Positions 6,132 to 14,389 are shown, numbered from the stretch's first letter. The stretch is DNA of 19,128 bases from Bacillota bacterium (GCA_021800315.1 JAJYZD010000040.1:1-19128), one strand, 5' to 3'. Notes: a model not told the origin generated them from the sequence alone. Numbers and translations: made by a program.

Positions 6132-7325
6132 GTGTTTAACCTGGCCAAAAGAGCAGCCGGCCGGGTCAAGGAAGAGCGGGGCGCCGGCCAGCAAGGCGTC
6201 AACGCCGAGTTTCTGGAGGCTCTGCGCGACCTGGAAAGGGAAAAGGGTGTTTCCCTGGCGGTGCTTATTGAAGCCATCGAAGCGGCATTGCTTTCAGCCT
6301 ACAAGCGCAACTTCGGTTCGTTGCAGAACGCCCGCGTCACTATCGACCAGAATACCGGGGAATTCAAGGTGTTCACGCAGCGGCAGGTGATGGAGGAGGT
6401 GGAGGATCCCCGCCTCGAGATTTCCGTGCCTGAAGCCCAGGCGATCGATCCCCGCTACCAACCGGGCGACACGGTGGAAGTCGAAGTCACGCCGCGCAAC
6501 TTCGGGCGGATTGCCGCTCAAACGGCCAAGCAGGTAGTGGTACAACGCATCCGGGAGGCCGAACGCAATCTTATCTTCGAGGAGTTCGCCAACAAGGAAG
6601 GCGACATCGTCACCGGCATAATTCAGCGCATCGAAAGCCGCAACGTGTTTGTCGAATTAGGCAAGACGGAGGCGGTGCTGGCACCTTCGGAACAGATTCC
6701 GGGCGAGGATTACCGTCCCGGCCACCGGGTCCGGGGGTACATCCTGGAGGTCCGGAAGACCAACAAGGGTCCCCAGATCCTGCTTTCCCGCACCCACCCG
6801 GGACTGTTGAAGCGGCTTCTGGAAATGGAAGTGCCCGAACTGCACGAGGGTATTGTGGAACTCAAGAACGTGGTCAGGGAACCCGGGGCCCGCTCCAAGA
6901 TCGCCGTTTATTCCCGGGACTACGGTGTGGATCCGGTAGGCGCCTGCGTGGGACCAAAAGGCACCCGGGTCCAGAACATCGTCCAGGAACTCGGCGGTGA
7001 GAAGATCGACGTGATCAAGTGGGATCCCGACCCCTCCAAGTTCGTGGCCTCGGCCCTGTCGCCGGCCAAGGTGGTCGCTGTGGAGATCTGGGAGGAGGAG
7101 AAGGTGACGCGGGTCATAGTGCCGGACTACCAGCTTTCCCTGGCCATCGGCCGGGAGGGACAGAACGCGAGGCTGGCGGCCAAGCTGACCGGCTGGAAAA
7201 TAGACATCAAGAGCGAGTCCCAGATGGAGGAACTGTATCCCGACGAGTACGGCCAGTTGTTCCTGGACGGCGGTGAAGGCCGGGATAATTTTGGGGAGGA
7301 TGCGGGGGCCGGGGAAGGGGTGTAG
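6132..7325 (+). CDS. nusA: Transcription termination/antitermination factor NusA
   Basis: NusA binds RNA polymerase and nascent RNA to modulate pausing, termination and antitermination. The N-terminal polymerase-binding domain starts with NAEFLEALRDLEREKGVSL at residue 24. An S1 domain begins near 156 (GDIVTGIIQRIESRNVFVEL). KH1 carries CVGPKGTRVQNI near 271-282 and KH2 carries AIGREGQNARLAAKL near 338. The 397-residue length and absence of the acidic repeats of E. coli NusA fit Firmicutes. The start is uncertain. GTG 6132 abuts the AAAGGGG sequence. CTG 6141 would have better spacing from AGGGGGTG but is a rare initiator. The stop of rimP is in frame at 6105, so no start lies further upstream. 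The first 22 residues are an extension compared with the usual MN.EFLEAL beginning. Confidence 0.96.
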   Translation: MFNLAKRAAGRVKEERGAGQQGVNAEFLEALRDLEREKGVSLAVLIEAIEAALLSAYKRNFGSLQNARVTIDQNTGEFKVFTQRQVMEEVEDPRLEISVPEAQAIDPRYQPGDTVEVEVTPRNFGRIAAQTAKQVVVQRIREAERNLIFEEFANKEGDIVTGIIQRIESRNVFVELGKTEAVLAPSEQIPGEDYRPGHRVRGYILEVRKTNKGPQILLSRTHPGLLKRLLEMEVPELHEGIVELKNVVREPGARSKIAVYSRDYGVDPVGACVGPKGTRVQNIVQELGGEKIDVIKWDPDPSKFVASALSPAKVVAVEIWEEEKVTRVIVPDYQLSLAIGREGQNARLAAKLTGWKIDIKSESQMEELYPDEYGQLFLDGGEGRDNFGEDAGAGEGV

Positions 7326-7331
7326 CGGGGG

Positions 7332-7616
7332 ATGCCCAAGGTGAAGAAAGTACCCCTGCGCAGGTGCGTCGTTTGCCGCGAAATGAAGCCGAAACGTGAA
7401 TTGATCAGAATAGTGCGGACTCCGCAGGGTGAGGTGGAGATTGACCCCACCGGGAAACGTTCCGGCAGGGGAGCCTACGTATGTTACAAGGATACCTGCC
7501 TCAAAGGGGTGGCCAAAGGCAGGCGACTGGAGAAGGAACTCGATGCCCCGGTTAACCCCGCGGTGTTCGAGGGCCTGCGGGAGAAGCTGGCCAAGCCTTC
7601 GGGCCGGCCGGATTAG
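7332..7616 (+). CDS. rnpM: RNase P modulator RnpM (YlxR, DUF448)
   Basis: A 94-residue basic RNA-binding protein of the YlxR family, reported to bind and modulate the RNase P RNA in Firmicutes. The family signature is visible: RRCVVCREMKPKRELIRIVR near the N-terminus, then PTGKRSGRGAYVC at about 39-51 and the positively charged helix KGRRLEKELDAPV. It starts six bases after the nusA stop with GAAGGGGTG upstream, so it is part of the same operon. ylxQ, which often follows, is missing: only 67 non-coding bases separate this stop from infB. Confidence 0.95.
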   Translation: MPKVKKVPLRRCVVCREMKPKRELIRIVRTPQGEVEIDPTGKRSGRGAYVCYKDTCLKGVAKGRRLEKELDAPVNPAVFEGLREKLAKPSGRPD

Positions 7617-7683
7617 GGGCGGGCGGGATGTACCTGGGAAAGAGGTGCAACTTGAGATGAGGCAGTAACGTGGAGGTGTTTTG

Positions 7684-10581
7684 ATGGTTAAAAAGAGGGT
7701 ACATGAACTTGCCAAAGAGCTTGACATAGAAAGCAAGGATTTGATCGACCATTTGTCCGGCCTCGGTCTGGACGGCAAGTCGCACATGAGCACCCTGGAA
7801 GACGACGAGGTGGCGCGGATCAGGAATGCTTTCGCTCCCCGGGCCGCCGCCCCTCCGCCGGTCGCCGGACCGGCCCGGCCGGCCAAGGCCGCTTCGCCAG
7901 GGTCGGCGACGCGCGGGGCCAGGGGCGGCGGTCTTTTCACGCCTGATCAAAGTGAATCCGGAGTGGTGAAGGTTCCTTCGCGCCCGCCGGACCGGCGCTT
8001 TTCCGAGCGGCCCGTGCGGCCGCCGGCCGCCATGGTTAACCAGGCATCGCGGGTGGATCAGGCGCCGGAACCGGAAAAGGCGGCGTCCTCCCCGCCGGTT
8101 CAGCCGGAGCAGCCGGTACAGCGTCCCCTTTCCCCGGCCCGGGAGGAGCCAAGGCCGCAGCAACATTTACCGCGCCAGAATGAAAACAGGCCGCAGGGTC
8201 GCCCTCCGGGCCCGGGGCGGCCGGCTCCCGGCATGCAGCGGCCCGATGGTCCCAGACCAAGGCCGCAGGGGGACAGACCAGGCGACGGCTACCGGCCCCC
8301 GGGCGGTGCCCCCAGGTCCGATTTTCGTCCGGGTTCACCCGGTCCCCGGCCGGACTTCCGTCCCGGTGCGGGTCTTCGGCCGGGACAGGGCCCCCGGCCG
8401 GACTTCCGTCCCGGTGCCGGTCCCCGGCCGGATTTCCGTCCCGGCGCGGGTCCGAGGCCGGACTTCCGTCCCGGTGCGGGTCTTCGGCCGGGACAGGGCC
8501 CCCGGCCGGATTTCCGTCCCGGCGGCGCGGGTCCCCGGCCGGGACAGGGTCCCAGACCGGCCCCCGGCGGGGGCCCACGGCCCATGCCCGCTATTCCCAA
8601 GCCGCCCGATGTGGCCAAGGGGACTGAAAAGCCCAAGCCGCCCGGCAAGGGGCAGGCGCGGCCGCAGACACGGGACCGCTACGGCGACCGGCGCGGCGCC
8701 GCCAACGAAAGCCAGATTCTCAACAAGATCCGGACGCGGGGGCCGCAGGGGGCCAGAAAAGGTCCGGCGCGCGGCGAGCAACGGGTCGTCCCCATGGTCG
8801 AGAAGAAGCCGGTGGTCATCGGCGGATCGGTGACGGTCCAGGAACTGGCGGAAAAGATGAAGAAGAGCCCCGCCGAACTGATCAAACGCCTGCTCGCCAT
8901 GGGACTCATGGCTACCATAAACCAGGAGATCGACGCCGATACGGCCGTTCTATTGGCCGGCGAGTTCGGTTACGAGGTCGAGGTCAAGATCACCCCGGAC
9001 CAGGAAACCCTGCTCATGCAGGAGCCGGCGGAAGATGCGGCCAATCTGGAAGCCCGTCCGGCGGTGGTTACGGTTATGGGTCACGTCGACCACGGCAAGA
9101 CGTCGCTTTTGGACGCCATCCGGAAAACCAACGTGACGGCGGGGGAAGCCGGCGGCATTACCCAGCACATCGGCGCCTACCAGGTGGAAATCAACGCCAA
9201 GCGCATTACCTTCCTGGATACACCGGGCCACGAGGCCTTCACGGCCATGCGGGCGCGGGGTGCCCAGGTGACCGACGTGGTGGTGCTGGTGGTGGCCGCC
9301 GACGACGGGGTGATGCCCCAGACCGTGGAAGCCATCCACCATGCCCGGGAAGCCAAGGTGCCCATTGTCGTAGCCTTGAACAAGATTGACAAGCCGGGGG
9401 CCGAAACAGACCGGATCAAGCAGCAGCTTACCGAATACGGCCTGGTGGCCGAGGAATGGGGCGGCGACACCATTTTCGTCCCCGTTTCGGCCGTCCTGGG
9501 CACCGGGGTGGAGACCCTTCTGGAAATGATTCTCCTGGTGGCGGACATGGCCGAACTGGCGGCCAACCCGTCGCGTCCCGCTAGGGGAACGGTGGTCGAA
9601 GCCGAGTTGGACCGTGGGCGGGGGCCGGTGGCCACCGTGCTGGTGCAAAACGGCACTTTGCAAATCGGCGACGTTGTGGTGGCCGGTTCGGCCTTCGGCA
9701 AGGTGAGGGCCATGATCGACGACAAGGGCCGCCGGGTCAAGAAGGCCGGTCCCAGTGTGCCGGTTGCCGTGCTGGGCTTTTCCGAGGTTCCCCAGGCGGG
9801 TGACCTCTTCCTGGTTGCGCCGGACGAGAAGGTGGCCCGGTCGATTGCCGAGCGCCGGGGGACCAGGAAGCGCGAAGAAGAGATGAAGGGTTCGGCGCGG
9901 GTAAGCCTGGACGACCTGTTCAAGCAGATCAAGGAGGGGCAGGTCAAGGACCTGCGCATCGTGATCAAGGGCGACGTACAGGGTTCCATTGAGGCCCTCA
10001 AGCAGTCCCTGGAACGGCTGTCCAACGACGAGGTCAAGGTTAACGTCATTTACAGCGGGGTAGGCGCTATCAGCGAAACCGACATCATGAGCGCGTCCGT
10101 GTCCAACGCCATCGTCATGGGCTTCAACGTGCGTCCGGATGTCAACGCGCGGCGGGCGGCCGACCAGGAAAAGGTGGATGTACGCCTCTACCGGGTGATC
10201 TACGACGCCATCAACGATGTTCAGGCGGCCATCCTGGGCATGCTCGACCCGGAGGTGCGCGAGGTGGTCTTGGGACGGGTCGAAGTGCGCAAGATATACA
10301 AGGTGTCCAAGGTTGGCACCATCGCCGGCTGCTACGTCACCGAGGGCAAGATCATCCGGGACGCCGGGGTGCGCCTGATCCGGGACGGTGTGGTGGTCTT
10401 CGAGGGTAAACTGGACTCCCTGAAACGCTTCAAGGATGACGTCAAAGAGGTAGCCCAGGGCTACGAATGCGGTATAGCGCTCGAGCGGTACAACGAGATC
10501 CTGGAAGGCGACGTTATCGAGGCCTTTACCACGGAATCCATCAAGAGGGAGTTGCCCAGCGCGTCGGCTTCTTCGTCATAG
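7684..10581 (+). CDS. infB: Translation initiation factor IF-2
   Basis: This GTPase places initiator tRNA on the 30S subunit and promotes subunit joining. Residues 1-52 form an IF2_N module (RVHELAKELDIESKDLIDHL). A long Pro/Arg/Gly-rich linker (about 55-370) includes a repeat block. A second IF2_N module lies at about 375-430 (VTVQELAEKMKKSPAELIKR). The G domain shows GHVDHGKT at 466, GGITQHIG, DTPGHEAF at 512 and NKID at 566, followed by the usual C-terminal beta-barrel and fMet-tRNA-binding domains. At 965 residues it is longer than many homologues because of the linker. ATG 7684 is chosen over the adjacent TTG 7681 because GGAGGTG then has a normal six-base spacing. rbfA follows 32 bp later. 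Confidence 0.98.
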   Translation: MVKKRVHELAKELDIESKDLIDHLSGLGLDGKSHMSTLEDDEVARIRNAFAPRAAAPPPVAGPARPAKAASPGSATRGARGGGLFTPDQSESGVVKVPSRPPDRRFSERPVRPPAAMVNQASRVDQAPEPEKAASSPPVQPEQPVQRPLSPAREEPRPQQHLPRQNENRPQGRPPGPGRPAPGMQRPDGPRPRPQGDRPGDGYRPPGGAPRSDFRPGSPGPRPDFRPGAGLRPGQGPRPDFRPGAGPRPDFRPGAGPRPDFRPGAGLRPGQGPRPDFRPGGAGPRPGQGPRPAPGGGPRPMPAIPKPPDVAKGTEKPKPPGKGQARPQTRDRYGDRRGAANESQILNKIRTRGPQGARKGPARGEQRVVPMVEKKPVVIGGSVTVQELAEKMKKSPAELIKRLLAMGLMATINQEIDADTAVLLAGEFGYEVEVKITPDQETLLMQEPAEDAANLEARPAVVTVMGHVDHGKTSLLDAIRKTNVTAGEAGGITQHIGAYQVEINAKRITFLDTPGHEAFTAMRARGAQVTDVVVLVVAADDGVMPQTVEAIHHAREAKVPIVVALNKIDKPGAETDRIKQQLTEYGLVAEEWGGDTIFVPVSAVLGTGVETLLEMILLVADMAELAANPSRPARGTVVEAELDRGRGPVATVLVQNGTLQIGDVVVAGSAFGKVRAMIDDKGRRVKKAGPSVPVAVLGFSEVPQAGDLFLVAPDEKVARSIAERRGTRKREEEMKGSARVSLDDLFKQIKEGQVKDLRIVIKGDVQGSIEALKQSLERLSNDEVKVNVIYSGVGAISETDIMSASVSNAIVMGFNVRPDVNARRAADQEKVDVRLYRVIYDAINDVQAAILGMLDPEVREVVLGRVEVRKIYKVSKVGTIAGCYVTEGKIIRDAGVRLIRDGVVVFEGKLDSLKRFKDDVKEVAQGYECGIALERYNEILEGDVIEAFTTESIKRELPSASASSS
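8323..8560 (+). repeat. Tandem xDFRPG / RPGQGPRP repeat block in the IF-2 linker
   Basis: Six xDFRPG units (mostly RPDFRPGAG) and three RPGQGP units are arrayed over IF-2 residues about 214-293. At DNA level 8350-8402 and 8458-8510 are identical over 53 bases, offset by 108 bp (36 codons). This indicates recent in-frame duplication or gene conversion. The encoded segment is predicted to be disordered and highly basic. Confidence 0.9.
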
Positions 10582-10613
10582 ACCGGGGCAAGCTAAAAAA
10601 ATGGGGTGCTCAA

Positions 10614-10955
10614 TTGTCACACCGGGTTTTGCGTGTGGCCCAGGCCGTCCGGCAGGAACTGGCCGAACTCATCCAGAGGGAACTGGCCGACCCCCGGCTT
10701 TCCCTGACCACGGTTGCCTCGGTGGATATTTCCCAGGACTCCCGGTATTGCCGGGTCTACCTTTCCGTCATCGGCGGTCCCGGGGAACAACAGGAAGCCC
10801 TGGCGGTTCTGGAAAAGACGAAGAGCTTTTTGCGGGGGGAGATCACGAGGCGCCTGGGGCTTAAGCATGCCCCGGAGATCACGTTCCGGTTGGACCGGTC
10901 TATCGAGCACGGAGCCAGGATCGGCAAACTGCTGGGCGAACTGCGGAAGGAGTAG
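10614..10955 (+). CDS. rbfA: Ribosome-binding factor A
   Basis: This 113-residue KH-fold protein is needed for late 30S assembly and 16S rRNA 5'-end maturation. The N-terminus SHRVLRVAQAVRQELAELIQ and the later LTTVASVDISQDSRYCRVYL, FLRGEITRRLGLKHAPEITF and DRSIEHGARIGKLLGEL match the family in order. The start is TTG 10614, with GGGGTG six bases upstream. The open frame extends further upstream into infB, but the homology and ribosome-binding site fix the start here. Four bases separate it from nrnA. Confidence 0.96.
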   Translation: MSHRVLRVAQAVRQELAELIQRELADPRLSLTTVASVDISQDSRYCRVYLSVIGGPGEQQEALAVLEKTKSFLRGEITRRLGLKHAPEITFRLDRSIEHGARIGKLLGELRKE

Positions 10956-10959
10956 GGAG

Positions 10960-11934
10960 TTGACGGAACTGACCGAAGTTGCCGGCGTCCTTTCCAGGGC
11001 GGATGACGCTTTCGTCTGCGGCCACGTGATGCCGGACGGCGACGCGCTGGGATCGGCCCTTGCCCTGGGCTGGGCTCTGGAGCGGCTGGGCAAGAGGGTT
11101 ACCGTGGCCAGCCCGGACCCCGTTCCCGAACTCTACGCCTTCCTCCCCGGGGTGGAACGCTTGGTAACGGATGGAGCCGGCCTGTCCGGTCACACCACCT
11201 TCGTCATGGTGGACTGTTCGGTGCCGGCCCGGCTCGGAGTGTACGAGGAAGCCCTCAAGGCGGGGAGTATCGGCCTGGTGGTTAACATCGACCACCACCA
11301 GCCGGCCGGAGGCGCCATGTCCTCGCTCTCCTTCATAGACCCCGGGGCGGCGGCGACCGGTGAAATCGTCTTCGACCTGATCGAACTCCTGGGCGTGCCG
11401 CTGACCAGGGACCCGGCTACCTGTCTTTATACCGCGATCGTGACCGATACCGGGTCTTTCCAGTACGAGAGCACGGGGGCGGGCACCCATCGCCGGGCGG
11501 CCCGCCTGATTGAGGCCGGGGTGTCGGTGGCGGAGGTCAACTCCCGCTTGTACGAGCAAAAACCGCTGGCCGGCCTGCTGCTTCTCCAGAGGGCGCTCGG
11601 CGGTCTGACGTTTGCCGCCGGCGGACGGATAGCCTACATGTCGGTCACCCTGGCCGACCTGGCCGCCGTGGGGGCGCGCGACGAGCATACCGAGGGCCTG
11701 ATCAACTACGCCCGGTTTGTCCGCGGGGTGGAGGTGGCCGTCCTGTTCCGGGAAACGGAGCCGGGCCGCTTCAAGGTGGGTCTGCGCTCCAAGCACCGGG
11801 TGGACGTCCAGGCGGTCGCCGCCCTTTTCGGGGGCGGCGGGCACACCAGGGCGGCCGGCTGCCTGTTGGAGGGCACCCTGGACCGGGTCCGGGACATTCT
11901 GCTGGCGGCCGTGGAGCGGGTGGTCGCCGGATGA
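10960..11934 (+). CDS. nrnA: Bifunctional oligoribonuclease / pAp phosphatase NrnA (DHH family)
   Basis: NrnA degrades short RNA oligonucleotides to mononucleotides and dephosphorylates pAp. It is a DHH/DHHA1 phosphoesterase of 324 residues. Metal-binding motifs are seen as GHVMPDGDALGS (H22, D26, D28), MVDCSVPARLG, and NIDHHQPAG (D111-H112-H113), plus IVTDTGSFQYEST. The DHHA1 half carries GLRSKHRVDVQAVAALF and the substrate-binding GGGGHTRAAG (H295). TTG 10960 is the chosen start, with AAGGAG just upstream overlapping the rbfA stop. The longer open frame would overlap rbfA by about 240 bp. Its TGA overlaps the ATG of truB (ATGA), indicating translational coupling. Confidence 0.95.
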   Translation: MTELTEVAGVLSRADDAFVCGHVMPDGDALGSALALGWALERLGKRVTVASPDPVPELYAFLPGVERLVTDGAGLSGHTTFVMVDCSVPARLGVYEEALKAGSIGLVVNIDHHQPAGGAMSSLSFIDPGAAATGEIVFDLIELLGVPLTRDPATCLYTAIVTDTGSFQYESTGAGTHRRAARLIEAGVSVAEVNSRLYEQKPLAGLLLLQRALGGLTFAAGGRIAYMSVTLADLAAVGARDEHTEGLINYARFVRGVEVAVLFRETEPGRFKVGLRSKHRVDVQAVAALFGGGGHTRAAGCLLEGTLDRVRDILLAAVERVVAG

Positions 11935-12866
11935 CCTGGTCGGGTGTACTGAATATCCTGAAACCCCCGGGTATGACCTCTCATGACGTGGTGGCCGCCG
12001 TACGGCGGTTTCTGCCCGGTACCCGGGCCGGCCATACCGGTACCCTCGATCCCTGGGCGGCCGGCGTGTTGCCGGTCTGTCTGGGCCGGGCCACCCGCCT
12101 GGCCCGTTTCATCACCGGGGAGCGGAAGGAATACCTGGCCTGGGCTTTACTGGGACAGGCCACCGACAGCGGGGACACTTTCGGTCATGTGCTCGGCCGG
12201 CAGGCGGCCGACGAGGTGACGCGGGAAGCCCTTACCCAGGTCCTGGCCGGGTTCACCGGTCGCCTTTGGCAGATCCCGCCGATGACCTCGGCGGTGAAAA
12301 AAGACGGCCGTCCTCTGTACGCGCTGGCGCACCAGGGCCTTTCGGTCGACCGGGAAGCCCGCCCGGTGGCTGTTTACAGCCTGCGGCTCCTGGAGACGCA
12401 AGGCCTGGGCGGTCCCCGGCCCATGGCGCTCTTGCAGGTGGCCTGCTCCAAGGGGACCTACATAAGAACCCTCGTTCATGACGCCGGGGCGGCGCTCGGT
12501 TGCGGGGCGTGCCTGGCCTTCCTGCTGCGGACGGCCGTGGGTCCGTACCGCCTGGAGAAGAGCCTCACGCTGGAAGAGCTGGGAAACAGAGTGCAAAGCG
12601 ACCGGGTGGCCGGGGTCATGGTGAGCATGGATACGGCCCTGGCGGCCTTCCCGGTGGTGAATGCCAGCGCCGGCGCCGCCCGGGCGGTGGCCAGCGGGGC
12701 GGTCCTCTATCCGCCGGGGGTGGTGGCCGCCCCGCCCGGCTTGGCCCGGGGCCAGGTGGTGCGGCTGCACGGACCGCGGGGCCTGGTCGCGGTGGCCGAG
12801 ACGGTGGTGGAGGAATCTCCGGCCGGGGCGCGGACGGTTTTCCGGCCTCTGGCCGTGCTTGTTTGA
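11931..12866 (+). CDS. truB: tRNA pseudouridine(55) synthase TruB
   Basis: TruB makes pseudouridine at position 55 in the T loop of tRNAs. The 311-residue protein opens with GVLNILKPPGMTSHDVV and the catalytic segment GHTGTLDPWAAGVLPVCLG, with the nucleophile at D40. It continues with KEYLAWALLGQATDSGDTFG, PPMTSAVKKDGRPLYALA and CSKGTYIRTLVHDAG, all typical in order, and ends in a PUA-like C-terminal domain. It starts within the nrnA stop codon. It precedes ribF by 19 bp, a widespread pairing. Confidence 0.97.
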   Translation: MTWSGVLNILKPPGMTSHDVVAAVRRFLPGTRAGHTGTLDPWAAGVLPVCLGRATRLARFITGERKEYLAWALLGQATDSGDTFGHVLGRQAADEVTREALTQVLAGFTGRLWQIPPMTSAVKKDGRPLYALAHQGLSVDREARPVAVYSLRLLETQGLGGPRPMALLQVACSKGTYIRTLVHDAGAALGCGACLAFLLRTAVGPYRLEKSLTLEELGNRVQSDRVAGVMVSMDTALAAFPVVNASAGAARAVASGAVLYPPGVVAAPPGLARGQVVRLHGPRGLVAVAETVVEESPAGARTVFRPLAVLV

Positions 12867-12885
12867 GGCGTTTGGGGAGGATTTT

Positions 12886-13818
12886 ATGCGGATTTTTGAC
12901 GACCCGGCCAGGCTTGAAAGCATAGGACCCCGCCTGGTGGTAGGCCTGGGTAATTTCGACGGCGTCCACCTGGGACACCGCCGCCTGATTTCCGAAGTCA
13001 CGGGTAAGGCGCGCGAAGAGAACGGCACCCCGGCCGTATTCACCTTTCATCCCCACCCCCTCTCGGTTCTTGATCCGGCGCACGAACCTCCCTTGCTGCT
13101 GGCGCCGGAAGCCCGGCAGCGGATGGTGGAAGAACTGGGGGTGGAGGTGATGTTCTGGGTGCCTTTTACCCGGGACTTCGCTCGCCTGTCCCCCCGGACG
13201 TTCGTCGAGCAGGTTTTGCACCGGCGGCTTACGGCCAGCGTGGTCGTGGTGGGTTACAATTACAATTTCGGCCACCGGGGGGAGGGCACTCCGGCGCTGC
13301 TGGCCAGGGAAGGGCGGCGCCTCGGGTTTGACGTCCGGGTGGTCGACCCGGTGCGGGTGGACGGGATGGTGGTGAGTTCCACCCACATCAGGCGTCTCCT
13401 GCAGGAGGGCGACGTGCCGGGGGCCGCCGCCTTCCTCGGTTACAGGCCGTTCGCGGAAGGGGTGGTGGTCCGCGGCGATTGCCGGGGCGCCTCCCTGGGT
13501 TTCCCGACCGCCAACCTGGAACCGGATCCGCGGGTCCTGGTCCCCGCGGACGGGGTATACGCGGTCGAGGTGGAGACGCAAGGGATCCGGCGGACGGGAG
13601 TGGCCAACATCGGCACTTGTCCAACCTTCCGGGAGCACTCTTCCCCCCGGCGGATCGAAGTGCACATTCTGGAGTTCTCCGGCGATATCTACGGCCAGGC
13701 GATGACCGTCCGTTTCCACCGGCGGCTGCGGGGTGAAAAGACATTCGCCGGCCCCGGCGACCTGGTGGAACAGATAAGGCGGGACATTGAGGCCGCCCGC
13801 CCGCTCTCCGGCGCATAA
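12886..13818 (+). CDS. ribF: Bifunctional riboflavin kinase / FAD synthetase RibF
   Basis: RibF phosphorylates riboflavin to FMN and adenylates FMN to FAD. The N-terminal nucleotidyltransferase half shows GNFDGVHLGH (22-31), TFHPHPLSVL, YNYNFGHRGEG near 124 and SSTHIRRLLQEGD. The C-terminal flavokinase half shows GDCRGASLGFPTANL (LGFPTAN at 204-210), DGVYAVEV, GVANIGTCPTF and EVHILEFSGDIYG. The length, 310 residues, is normal. ATG 12886 follows GGGGAGG at a six-base spacing; the frame is open further upstream inside truB, but that part is unrelated. It probably closes the first transcription unit, although no terminator is seen after it. Confidence 0.97.
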   Translation: MRIFDDPARLESIGPRLVVGLGNFDGVHLGHRRLISEVTGKAREENGTPAVFTFHPHPLSVLDPAHEPPLLLAPEARQRMVEELGVEVMFWVPFTRDFARLSPRTFVEQVLHRRLTASVVVVGYNYNFGHRGEGTPALLAREGRRLGFDVRVVDPVRVDGMVVSSTHIRRLLQEGDVPGAAAFLGYRPFAEGVVVRGDCRGASLGFPTANLEPDPRVLVPADGVYAVEVETQGIRRTGVANIGTCPTFREHSSPRRIEVHILEFSGDIYGQAMTVRFHRRLRGEKTFAGPGDLVEQIRRDIEAARPLSGA

Positions 13819-13860
13819 AGAATTATGCCGGTCCATATATATTTGGAGGGGGGGCGGCCG

Positions 13861-13890
13861 TTTACAAAGAGGCGGCGCTTGTGTTAAAAT
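13861..13890 (+). promoter_or_regulatory. Sigma-A promoter before the small-gene cassette
   Basis: TTTACA (13861-13866) and TAAAAT (13885-13890) each match consensus at five of six positions, with an 18-bp spacer and TG one base before the -10. It is the best sigma-A-like promoter I found in the window. It would start transcripts near 13897, about 43 bases before the first small gene, and may also serve rpsO. Confidence 0.65.
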
Positions 13891-13939
13891 AAGGCGTACC
13901 GGCGGCTGCCCCGTTCCAGGAGAAGAGGGGTCGGTGCCG

Positions 13940-14161
13940 ATGATGTATGATGCACCGGAGGAAGAAATCCGGCAGTGGCTCAACTCAATAGCCGTCATCG
14001 TTTTGAGCGACGAGTTCCAGGCTCTGAAAAAGGAGCTGGAAACGGTGTATTGCCGCTCAAACATGGACAACGCCAGGATCATGGCCTTTCAGGACGCCCT
14101 TTACGCCTTCCTGGCCGAAAGGGAAGATGAATGCGCCGAAGACCTGCGCAAAGTGTTTTGA
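13940..14161 (+). CDS. Small acidic helical protein of unknown function
   Basis: A predicted 73-residue protein that I do not recognise. It is rich in Glu, Asp, Leu and Ala and looks entirely helical (EEEIRQWLNSIAVIVL, EFQALKKELETVY, MAFQDALYAFLAEREDECAE). There is no signal peptide or membrane segment. The start may be ATG 13940, the next ATG 13943, or GTG 13934. AGAGGGG at 13924-13930 is well spaced for ATG 13940. The next small gene begins six bases after the stop, so the two are co-transcribed. An acidic partner preceding a basic RelE-like protein resembles an antitoxin-toxin arrangement, but this is inferred from layout alone. Confidence 0.7.
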   Translation: MMYDAPEEEIRQWLNSIAVIVLSDEFQALKKELETVYCRSNMDNARIMAFQDALYAFLAEREDECAEDLRKVF

Positions 14162-14167
14162 CCGGCC

Positions 14168-14389
14168 ATGCGGGTGCTGATCACGAGGCATGCCAAAAAG
14201 CGGCTTCTGGACCTGCGTCAGGACCGAATCACCGCCCGGGATATCGTCAATGCCGCCTGCAGTATTCCGGGGCGCATTCCGGCCGCCACCCGTTTCCGTG
14301 GTTTCGCGGCCCGATCGGGCAGGACCTTTGACCTGGTGGCCAAGGACATTCCCACCGGACGCCTGGTGATAACGGTGATCGGCAAATAG
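14168..14389 (+). CDS. Small basic DUF4258-like protein
   Basis: This 73-residue basic protein resembles the DUF4258 family, compact RelE/ParE-like folds. The N-terminus ITRHAKKRLLDLRQDRITARD corresponds to the usual T.HA..R...R.IS..D, and the C-terminal strands end VITVIG as in the family. Some DUF4258 members sit in toxin-antitoxin loci, others are orphan, and biochemical roles are mostly unknown. No strong ribosome-binding site precedes ATG 14168; translation probably depends on coupling to the preceding gene six bases upstream. It sits 56 bp before rpsO inside a translation operon, an unusual location for an accessory module. Confidence 0.75.
   Translation: MRVLITRHAKKRLLDLRQDRITARDIVNAACSIPGRIPAATRFRGFAARSGRTFDLVAKDIPTGRLVITVIGK

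Noticed and set aside
6657..7940. 427-codon minus-strand ORF overlapping nusA, rnpM and infB
   Set aside because: It is opposite three well-conserved genes and has no recognisable domain; it is a GC-rich shadow frame.
8323..8560. Regular short repeats that could be taken for a CRISPR-like array
   Set aside because: The periodicity is a multiple of three, the units encode RPDFRPG in the infB frame, and there are no unique spacers of constant length.
8036..8781. Long antisense ORFs opposite the infB linker
   Set aside because: They mirror the GC-rich repeat codons of infB, have extreme Pro/Gly/Arg content, and show no start context or family resemblance.
10467..10613. Longer upstream starts for rbfA (and similarly for nrnA, ribF and the first small gene)
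   Set aside because: The extra residues read the upstream gene in another frame. The ribosome-binding sites and family N-termini fix the starts at 10614, 10960, 12886 and about 13940.
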